A DNA stretch of 5,452 bases from Nitrososphaerales archaeon TH526 (GTDB lineage: Archaea > Thermoproteota > Nitrososphaeria > Nitrososphaerales > Nitrososphaeraceae). Location of the stretch: assembly GCA_014523665.1 (NCBI GenBank), contig JAATVR010000782.1:1-5452 (forward strand), read 5' to 3'. Shown here piece by piece: positions 1-4,803 of this stretch (positions within the stretch are counted from its first letter, which is position 1; every line of letters begins with the position of its first letter). Position numbers and translations under genes: made by a program. Under the pieces are notes generated by a model that did no database searches, was not told the DNA's origin, and saw only the letters and a list, made by a program, of their open reading frames with translations.

Positions 1-100
1 AAGCAAGAAGACAGTGGTTGGATCCAGGCCAATAGGGGGGTAAACTCAAGATAGAGAGAATATCTTCATGCGGCACGAAAAATTATCGGATGGGTCATCA

Positions 101-107
101 TTTATTA
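101..107 (+). promoter_or_regulatory. Candidate TATA box for the small ORF at 132
   Basis: TTTATTA is centred about 28 bases before the ATG at 132, the distance expected for an archaeal leaderless transcript. No convincing BRE is visible in front of it. The region is AT-rich, so a chance match is possible. Confidence 0.3.
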
Positions 108-131
108 ACTAGGAATAATTAAAACAATATA

Positions 132-251
132 ATGCATAAGAAACTATCTATCATTAAGGCACTCGTAGCCGGTGACGCTTCAATTGAATTCATTGATAAG
201 ACTCCCATAAAAAGAACGCCAGGCGACACAACTATCGTGGGCCACAACTAG
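132..251 (+). CDS. Small hypothetical protein, 39 aa
   Basis: I do not recognise this protein. It starts MHKKLSIIKALVAGDASIEF and ends in a Thr/Lys-rich stretch (KTPIKRTPGDTTIVGHN); it has no cysteine, no membrane segment and no clear signal peptide. The frame is preceded by an in-frame TAA at 120-122, which fixes the ATG at 132. Three things favour a real gene: about three quarters of its codons begin with a purine (30 of 39 by count), a TATA-like box lies at leaderless distance, and a run of six T follows the stop by about 30 bases. It is convergent with the YcaO gene. It could be a small regulatory protein, a peptide substrate or the remnant of a longer gene. Existence is moderately supported; function is unknown. 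Confidence 0.4.
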   Translation: MHKKLSIIKALVAGDASIEFIDKTPIKRTPGDTTIVGHN

Positions 252-281
252 ACAAACCAAATTTCTATATAATCAGATTGA

Positions 282-287
282 TTTTTT
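282..287 (+). terminator. T-run after the small ORF
   Basis: Six consecutive T, about 30 bases after the stop at 249-251, with further T4 groups near 301-309. Short T-runs are the usual archaeal intrinsic termination signal. In such AT-rich sequence the match is suggestive only. Confidence 0.25.
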
Positions 288-296
288 AAAACTTAA

Positions 297-374
297 TTAC
301 TTTTGTTTTACTAATTTTACGAAAATTGTAGTATCCTCTTTGTTAGTATAATGATATCTCTGTGCTTGTTCCAT
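297..374 (-). CDS. Very small possible ORF, 25 aa
   Basis: The frame reads MEQAQRYHYTNKEDTT and ends in a lysine-rich tail (VKQK). The ATG at 372-374 is preceded by an in-frame TAG, and a TTTAAT box (minus strand, 402-407) lies about 30 bases upstream, near leaderless distance. Seventeen of 25 codons begin with a purine. A second minus frame (317-451, from a GTG) overlaps it and begins VCCFGFNNAGACLND. At most one of these is likely to be real. No family is recognised and the length is too short to trust. Confidence 0.18.
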   Translation of the reverse strand: MEQAQRYHYTNKEDTTIFVKLVKQK

Positions 375-458
375 ATCGGAATTTTGCTAACAGTCATTTG
401 CATTAAATCATTCAGACAGGCTCCGGCATTATTGAAACCAAAACAACACACGTACTAT

Positions 459-472
459 CTCACCTTCGTGAG
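459..472 (-). terminator. Hairpin downstream of the YcaO gene
   Basis: CTCAC and GTGAG form a perfect five-base-pair stem around a four-base loop, about 30-45 bases past the YcaO stop. On the minus strand it is followed by a T-rich stretch (GTTGTTTTGGTTT). This could be a transcription end for the YcaO transcript or a 3'-end stabilising hairpin. The T-run is interrupted, so the call is tentative. Confidence 0.3.
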
Positions 473-502
473 TCTCTATTAATAGTGCTCCGTTTCTAGC
501 TA

Positions 503-1885
503 TTATTGGTAGCAGTTCCAGAAATATTCTTTTGCTCTTCGACCCATGATTGAACTTGTGACCTCAAAAGTCTCAAGCCCCGGGACAATCGCCCTTACGA
601 CGGGTACACCAATATCAGGATCTGTTAAATCAACGATTATTGCCCTTTTCAAGCCGGCCTTCTTCAAACCGGACAGAATAAGATAAATGTCATCTAAAAT
701 ATCTTCGTTCATATGTGTTTTGATTTCAGAAAAAATAAAGCTATTCTTACCATTGTTTTTTCCTCTACCTGAAGATACGGGCATGAATTGCCATTTTCTT
801 TTATATATCTCATCATTTTCTTTGTATAGTATTTTTTTCAAATCATCTCGAGCGCCTTGGATGTTGACTGCACGCGTTTGTGAAGTTTCTGTTATTGCCC
901 GGATCAATGCAATTCTAGCATCTGGATGTGTTCCAAAGCCTTTAGCAAAATATCCATAATCATGAGATATCCACTCAATACTACTTGCAACAAATGTAGG
1001 AATGCCAATATCTTTTTGTGTTATGTCCTTTATCAATAAAGGAATGCGAGCGACATCAAATTTCTCTAATAGGCATCCTATGAGCTCAAACTCTTCTCTA
1101 ATTTCTGAAATGTCCACGTCTGGAAAGATGCTCGCATCATCCACAAACTTGTCTTCAGCAGGTATTTCAGCATAAGGAAATCTGACATCATTTGACTTTC
1201 TTAAAGAATCTATTATCCTTTCTAAAATACTATATGGTATAGAAGATGCGCACAAATCGGCAATGCTTACCGAATCTCTTTCAATAACCTCGCACAAGGC
1301 ATGACATACAGCCTCCTCAAGTACGTTGCCAGATGCAAGACCGTTCGTATGAAAATGTGAAAATGCGCTGGTAGCCGGAGGTTTTGGAGAATACCTATAC
1401 AACGCAATCTCCGCTGGAACTAAGACCTCTTCACCGGTCAACAAATCAAAACCTGGCAAGAAATCCAGTATAGCATTCTTGTCCTTATATTCTTGGTTAA
1501 TGGGTTCTACCACTTCGGCAGGATGTAATACATAATTGTATGATTCTAACAACTGTGAATATCTTCCCTGAATAAAAGTTCCACTGTAGGTGCTAGGTAA
1601 AGAAGAATATCGTTCTATACCCTCCATTAACGCACCGGCTTTGGCATGTGATCGTGTTATGCCCTTTCCGCTATAGACCCAGATTGTGTCAGCTGTTCCG
1701 GGTAGTATCGCAGAATAGTTGGGGATATAGAGTCTGTCCATAAATGTTATATCCGAAACTCTCGTTACACCAATTTTTTTAGATATTGGTATAATTTCAG
1801 TCAATGTATCCCTGACAGATCTTACTCTCGTAGACGCATCATTGCAGCTAGAGGTAGTATACTTTCTTCTACTCCGAAGGCGCAA
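503..1885 (-). CDS. YcaO-domain protein (ATP-dependent amide-backbone-activating enzyme)
   Basis: The 460-aa protein is a full-length YcaO domain. YcaO enzymes use ATP to activate a backbone amide by phosphorylation, giving azolines, thioamides or amidines in peptides and proteins. Diagnostic motifs in order: IGVTRVSDIT with MDR at 38-51; GKG and MEGIER at 73-75 and 87-92; NGLASGN then EEAVCHALCEVIERD at 181-204, with E190, E191, E199 and E202 placed as the nucleotide and magnesium ligands; GFGTHPDARIALIRAITE..Q.R at 316-338; and VPVVRAIVPGLE at 427-438. The Pro-rich C-terminus (PxPxP) of azoline-forming members is absent; it ends FWNCYQ, so a cyclodehydratase of the usual TOMM type is less likely. 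The start is a TTG, with an in-frame TAG 18 bases upstream and no ribosome site; the next Met (49) would cut into the domain. No TfuA or E1-like partner and no certain precursor peptide is adjacent. The substrate is unknown; the family call is secure. Confidence 0.93.
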   Translation of the reverse strand: MRLRSRRKYTTSSCNDASTRVRSVRDTLTEIIPISKKIGVTRVSDITFMDRLYIPNYSAILPGTADTIWVYSGKGITRSHAKAGALMEGIERYSSLPSTYSGTFIQGRYSQLLESYNYVLHPAEVVEPINQEYKDKNAILDFLPGFDLLTGEEVLVPAEIALYRYSPKPPATSAFSHFHTNGLASGNVLEEAVCHALCEVIERDSVSIADLCASSIPYSILERIIDSLRKSNDVRFPYAEIPAEDKFVDDASIFPDVDISEIREEFELIGCLLEKFDVARIPLLIKDITQKDIGIPTFVASSIEWISHDYGYFAKGFGTHPDARIALIRAITETSQTRAVNIQGARDDLKKILYKENDEIYKRKWQFMPVSSGRGKNNGKNSFIFSEIKTHMNEDILDDIYLILSGLKKAGLKRAIIVDLTDPDIGVPVVRAIVPGLETFEVTSSIMGRRAKEYFWNCYQ

Positions 1886-1903
1886 GTTAGCAGTACAGGA
1901 TGA

Positions 1904-2110
1904 CTATTGAGTCACAATTCGTTGCACAGGGTCGGGGCCCAATAGGGGATTCGTCTGAACTAGTCCAATTTCCACAACATGGTAGAGATCCGACATATAA
2001 GGACGCAATCGGAGACGATGAACACCTTCTTTGGGAGAGAGTTCCATAACATGGTTTCGGATCAAAGGGTAGTACAGCCTACAGGAAGAGAGAGGGCTCA
2101 CAATTATCAT
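1904..2110 (-). CDS. Doubtful 68-aa ORF between the W-rich protein gene and YcaO
   Basis: The ATG lies one base after the stop of the upstream gene, and the TAG stop lies 18 bases before the YcaO TTG, in the YcaO frame. That operon-like spacing is the only support. The product is Arg-, Leu- and Pro-rich (for example YYPLIRNHV, HRLRLRPYM, TNPLLGPDP) and has no recognised domain. Fewer than half its codons begin with a purine, unlike the flanking genes. An overlapping + frame at 1900-2049 looks equally protein-like. It may be non-coding spacer, a small co-translated protein, or a broken N-terminal extension of YcaO; I lean towards spacer. Confidence 0.2.
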   Translation of the reverse strand: MIIVSPLSSCRLYYPLIRNHVMELSPKEGVHRLRLRPYMSDLYHVVEIGLVQTNPLLGPDPVQRIVTQ

Positions 2111-2111
2111 A

Positions 2112-2963
2112 TCACGACTTATGACTTTCGAAGCTCCGCAATTCGCCGATAACTTTACTTCGGTCGGGTTTCCCTATCGATCCTTTTGGTGAGTTCCAGA
2201 AAGTACCCGTAGGTTCGGTTGAAACATCCTTCACGGTTGACACAAGACAGAATTGAGGGCTTACATGGAGATCATATACGGAGTCAGTTCGATAATCAAG
2301 TCTACCTTTCCCACCAAACCTCAACCTATAGGACCCTTTGGGCAAGCTCTTTATTAATATAAAGAATCCATCCGTTACTGCGTCATACTCACCAAAATTA
2401 ATTGGATACTGGAACATATAACTCCAATATGGATTTCTTTCTGAAATTGACAATTTGAATACGCGGGACGTTATTCTAAACTTCAGTAGATCATCTTTAC
2501 CTTCTTTCGCAAAACTCAGCAATGGCCTTTCGATCTCGTCACCGTAAGACTGTATTGTTGCCCACATAGCGCCGCTTTGGTCGTTGTCAATCCTTGCGAT
2601 ATGGCGAACCTGTTCCTCGGTGAACATGATTCCAGCCTCTGAACCACCACCGAAGACCTTCGTTGACGTTAATACGGGAACAAAAATAGGCCTATTTTCG
2701 GAGATTACAACACTAGCTTCACCTGTCCTGTCATAAAAAAACTCCCATGGATCGACAGGCTTACCATCACCTTTTGCCTGTGTAAGATCTCGGTGGTACT
2801 CTACGTTACCTCGCAGGAAAACGACATCAGGCTGCACTTCATCACGCTCTGGTCGCTCTGAGAATAGCCAGTTACTCCACCTCGCCGCCCAGTCTCCGTA
2901 AGACATTCCATTATAGTTCTGGCCAGGACCAACGATCTCAATATCCGAACCATTCTTCACCAA
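2112..2963 (-). CDS. Uncharacterised W-rich family protein, cytosolic form
   Basis: About 283 aa with no signal peptide or membrane segment, so probably cytosolic. It belongs to an uncharacterised family, known from memory in soil archaea and many bacteria, whose hallmark is an N-terminal Y-x-x-W-A-x-x-W-x-x-W motif: here YGDWAARWSNWLFS at 22-35. Further shared blocks are PDVVFLRGN (45-53, the usual 'P-V-x-FL-G' strand), ASVVISENRPIFVPVL (83-98), and the C-terminal strand pair DGFFILIKSLPKGSYRLRFGG (198-218) ending near YDLHV. A 50-residue tail follows that the secreted relative in this window is not seen to have. It has one cysteine (239), whereas the secreted relative has four. The start may be the TTG at 2963 or the GTG at 2960; AAGGAG (2975-2980, minus) lies 11-14 bases upstream and the frame is closed by a TAA just before it. 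The biochemical role is unknown. Confidence 0.88.
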   Translation of the reverse strand: MVKNGSDIEIVGPGQNYNGMSYGDWAARWSNWLFSERPERDEVQPDVVFLRGNVEYHRDLTQAKGDGKPVDPWEFFYDRTGEASVVISENRPIFVPVLTSTKVFGGGSEAGIMFTEEQVRHIARIDNDQSGAMWATIQSYGDEIERPLLSFAKEGKDDLLKFRITSRVFKLSISERNPYWSYMFQYPINFGEYDAVTDGFFILIKSLPKGSYRLRFGGKGRLDYRTDSVYDLHVSPQFCLVSTVKDVSTEPTGTFWNSPKGSIGKPDRSKVIGELRSFESHKS

Positions 2964-3013
2964 CGAAATCTTTGCTCCTTACCAAACGGCCCACCCGTTA
3001 CCAGAATAGCCAT
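2957..3013 (-). CDS. 18-codon upstream ORF coupled to the W-rich protein gene
   Basis: The frame reads MAILVTGGPFGKEQRFRW and stops at a TGA that shares four bases (GTGA) with the GTG start of the next gene, the classical arrangement for termination-reinitiation. Its ATG lies about 30 bases from the centre of the TATA box at 3040-3050, so its transcript would be almost leaderless, and its codons contain the AAGGAG that precedes the next gene. MAILVTGG resembles the first strand and glycine turn of a nucleotide-binding Rossmann fold, but nothing after it continues such a domain. It may be a leader peptide, the true N-terminus split by a frameshift, or chance. Confidence 0.3.
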   Translation of the reverse strand: MAILVTGGPFGKEQRFRW

Positions 3014-3039
3014 ATCAATCCTATAGACCAGTTACATAG

Positions 3040-3050
3040 TTATAAATAAA
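3040..3050 (-). promoter_or_regulatory. TATA box of the W-rich protein gene
   Basis: On the minus strand the sequence is TTTATTTATAA; its TTTATA core fits the archaeal TATA consensus. Transcription would start near 3017, giving a leader of about 55 bases to the main start codon and about four bases to the upstream ORF at 3013. The BRE is weak. The same AT-rich box could in principle act on the + strand, where the match is poorer. Confidence 0.5.
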
Positions 3051-3095
3051 TCGCCATCTTCTGACCCATTTTCGTAACGATTTCGTTCTCATCTG

Positions 3096-3254
3096 ATGAT
3101 GAAATACTGTCACCGCTGTTTTACGAAAATATTCCATCATATCGTGTGTTTTCTAAATTATTTTAATCATAAGCTTTCATCCCGGTGGGCTTTCCGGCAT
3201 CCAAAGCAGATAGCAAAAGGTGTCGAAGGAATATTAGCAACTCAGACGGACTAG
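3096..3254 (+). CDS. Possible small CxxC protein, 52 aa
   Basis: The frame begins with tandem ATG codons, MMKYCHRCFTKIFHHIVC, carrying one CxxC (C5, C8), a third cysteine at 18 and nearby histidines that could form a metal site; the basic second half reads SRWAFRHPKQIAKGVEGI. An in-frame TAA lies 18 bases before the first ATG. There is no ribosome site, and the only upstream TATA-like box (near 3044) fits the minus strand better. Only about half the codons begin with a purine, and an antisense frame is also open here. It is not a family I recognise and may be a chance ORF. Confidence 0.2.
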   Translation: MMKYCHRCFTKIFHHIVCFLNYFNHKLSSRWAFRHPKQIAKGVEGILATQTD

Positions 3255-3306
3255 GAAGAGAATCAGAAAATAGATAGTATGTCCCAACGATTCACTTGCA
3301 ATGCGC

Positions 3307-3339
3307 AAAAAACTCGAGACAAGACTACCAATGTTGGTA
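3307..3339 (-). terminator. Hairpin and T-run after the membrane protein gene
   Basis: An inverted repeat, TACCAA then TTGGTA around a two-base centre (3326-3339), is followed on the minus strand by a run of six T (3307-3312), about 45-75 bases past the stop of the membrane protein gene. A T-run alone is enough for archaeal termination; the hairpin is a bonus. The 13-base gap between stem and T-run is longer than in a bacterial intrinsic terminator. Confidence 0.35.
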
Positions 3340-3383
3340 ATTTCTGAACACGTAGAATATTCACTATATTACGTACTCTCTGA

Positions 3384-4691
3384 TCATTTGGGACCTGATA
3401 ATTCCTTCCTTACTAATCTCACCAACTCAGCAATTTCGTCTCTTGACAATTCCTTTGGCTCGTTCTTCGGAAAAACTTCGATACGATTTATGTTTTTATC
3501 GATTATGTCCCTGACTTGAATTTCGTGCTCTGATCTGACCGCCGAGCCGAAGAGCCTATCCTTGGACAATTCCTTCAAGATCACGTTTGTGAGTGTGTTT
3601 CTACGAGAAAGAAGTGCTATACTAGAGTATATCCCGACAAGAATCATGTAACACGACAACCCAATGAACGATTTTGATATTATTCCAAATGGGGGGAGGA
3701 GACTATATTGTAATGGTGGATTTTGGTTTAGAGTGAAAAATAACAGCATGCCCAATGCAGAAAGTGCTAAATAATTTCTTATCGTTACGTTATCCAGTCG
3801 TCTCGAAAGAGCGAAAAGCACCATGCTGAACAGAATTCCCCCGAGAGGGCCAGTACCACTAAATAGAAGAGTGTACAGCGTACCGTAATAAGTTGGAGAA
3901 TATACTACTAGACTAGCGACATATGCCGAAAAAAATGGTGATAGCTTTAACAGAAAATATATCAGTGGTATACTAAATATGAGGTAGAAGAGTACTTGTC
4001 CAATCTTTTTCAAATAGACACGTAGAGATAACAAAGTAATTAGATATACTGAGATGAATGTCAGAAGATAAGTGTAATAAAAATACGTATCGTAAACACT
4101 TGGTAGAGGGTTGCTCCCGGTCACCTGAGCACCAATGCTGCTGGAGGTCACCATAGGGTATATGTTTGTGGAGAATTCATATGCGGCATACACAATAGAT
4201 GTAAGCAAGAATGCAATAAAGATACACAGCGTTAAAGCATAGCAGAGTACCATGAATTCCCGTCCAATGCGGAACCAGGCAAAAAATTTTGATGCCAGTA
4301 TAGCTATACAGTATATGCCTATTCCATATGAGAGTGAAAATAAAATAACGACGTTAACCAAAGAGTACGTTCCATCTCTTTGTAACTGCAAGAGAGTCGT
4401 GATAATAAGTACAACGATTATAGATTGAGATATGAAAATTACGTATTCCAAGACGGGTGTTCTTCTAAAGCCCTTCATCTTGTCCTCTGTCATTCTAAAA
4501 AGAATATACAAAATCCCTAATACCCCTATGACGCATCCGATCGAGTTTATCAAATAGATCCTACTAACGTCCTCCCCGTAGATTGGAAAGAAGTTGCGAA
4601 AGGCAGGAAACGAAGAATCCAAAAAGAAAGCGATCAATCCGATCAACGGCAAAAATAATAGGTAAGGGGACAGAGAACGAATTGACCGCAT
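3384..4691 (-). CDS. Polytopic membrane protein with charged cytoplasmic tail, unknown function
   Basis: The 435-aa protein has about ten to eleven hydrophobic segments, roughly at 8-25, 45-66, 82-102, 112-135, 147-170, 205-226, 232-252, 253-275, 282-296, 305-322 and 338-360. A polar, probably external loop (171-204, rich in Ser, Thr and Tyr) interrupts them. From about 363 the chain is soluble and charged, with SEHEIQVRDIIDKNINRIE and a helical ELSRDEIAELVRLVRKEL ending, probably inside the cell. The block PPFGIISKSFIGLSCYMILV followed by GIYSSIALLSRR recalls, from memory, a membrane family expanded in soil ammonia-oxidising archaea. No transporter, kinase or protease motif was found. The ATG is fixed by an in-frame TAA directly before it. 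It is divergent from the secreted protein gene and shares its promoter region. Confidence 0.88.
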   Translation of the reverse strand: MRSIRSLSPYLLFLPLIGLIAFFLDSSFPAFRNFFPIYGEDVSRIYLINSIGCVIGVLGILYILFRMTEDKMKGFRRTPVLEYVIFISQSIIVVLIITTLLQLQRDGTYSLVNVVILFSLSYGIGIYCIAILASKFFAWFRIGREFMVLCYALTLCIFIAFLLTSIVYAAYEFSTNIYPMVTSSSIGAQVTGSNPLPSVYDTYFYYTYLLTFISVYLITLLSLRVYLKKIGQVLFYLIFSIPLIYFLLKLSPFFSAYVASLVVYSPTYYGTLYTLLFSGTGPLGGILFSMVLFALSRRLDNVTIRNYLALSALGMLLFFTLNQNPPLQYSLLPPFGIISKSFIGLSCYMILVGIYSSIALLSRRNTLTNVILKELSKDRLFGSAVRSEHEIQVRDIIDKNINRIEVFPKNEPKELSRDEIAELVRLVRKELSGPK

Positions 4692-4728
4692 TTATGACGC
4701 TTGCCGATTCATGTTACATTATCTTTTC

Positions 4729-4738
4729 AATTAAACTT
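4729..4738 (-). promoter_or_regulatory. Candidate TATA box of the membrane protein gene
   Basis: On the minus strand AAGTTTAATT contains TTTAAT, centred about 41 bases before the ATG at 4691. Transcription would begin near 4706, giving a leader of about 15 bases. A six-codon frame (MNRQAS then TAA) ends directly before the start codon, its ATG lying near that predicted transcript start. No purine-rich ribosome site is visible. Confidence 0.35.
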
Positions 4739-4762
4739 ATCCATCACAACAAACTTACTCTT

Positions 4763-4782
4763 CGAAAATGCTTTTTATATAA
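4763..4782 (+). promoter_or_regulatory. BRE and TATA box of the secreted protein gene
   Basis: CGAAAA (4763-4768), a good BRE, is followed by TTTTTATATAA (4772-4782), a near-ideal archaeal TATA box. The TATA centre is 26-27 bases before the TTG at 4804, so transcription should begin at or within a few bases of the start codon: a leaderless mRNA. This is the clearest promoter in the window, and it supports the unusual start codon. It stands back to back with the promoter of the membrane protein gene. Confidence 0.65.
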
Positions 4783-4803
4783 GAACTTTTTAAGAGAAAG
4801 TGA

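Larger units (their letters stand above)
1..502. other. Intergenic region without a large gene
   Basis: No long reading frame crosses these 502 bases on either strand. The small ORF at 132-251 (+) is the best-supported content, with a weaker one at 297-374 (-); both are listed separately. At the left edge a minus frame opened by a GTG at 74-76 stays open to the window boundary (reading MPHEDILSILSLPPYWPG), with an AT-rich TTAATAAA about 27 bases upstream on that strand, so the start of a minus gene could lie here; 25 codons are too few to decide. No tRNA-like cloverleaf, CRISPR repeat or transposase remnant was seen. The stretch 252-350 is strongly AT-rich. Confidence 0.6.
3014..3383. other. 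Spacer between the membrane protein gene and the W-rich protein gene
   Basis: This 370-base stretch lies between two minus-strand genes. It holds the TATA box at 3040-3050, a doubtful + ORF at 3096-3254, and a hairpin with a T-run at 3307-3339 that probably ends the membrane protein transcript. A minus frame from about 3290 to 3164 is also open and protein-like (for example SDSLPSPSELLIFLRHLLL, ending in GMKAYD) but has no good start codon. I see nothing further: no tRNA, no CRISPR, no mobile-element ends. Confidence 0.6.

Noticed and set aside
315..326. A 12-base direct repeat TTTTACGAAAAT, also at 3119-3130
   Set aside because: About one such match is expected by chance in a window of this length, and the flanks are not similar.
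351..482. A 43-codon + frame with a hydrophobic N-terminus
   Set aside because: It overlaps two minus frames and the hairpin, has no TATA box at a suitable distance, and hydrophobic short frames are common by chance in T-rich DNA.
687..959. A 90-codon + frame inside the YcaO gene
   Set aside because: It lies wholly antisense to a clear YcaO coding sequence, and its product is low-complexity with no domain.
1900..2049. A 49-codon + frame (MTIESQFVAQGRGPIGD at its start) divergent from YcaO
   Set aside because: It has reasonable composition (28 of 49 purine-first codons), but no TATA box or ribosome site is visible and it overlaps the minus-strand frame; kept only as part of a finding.
3091..3110. 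A C-box-like ATGATGA suggesting a C/D guide RNA
   Set aside because: No D or D' box (CTGA) follows at the right distance on the same strand; the similar box on the minus strand near 95-101 also lacks one.
3301..3519. A 72-codon + frame overlapping the 3' end of the membrane protein gene
   Set aside because: Most of it is antisense to the charged tail of the membrane protein; it has no promoter and no recognisable domain.
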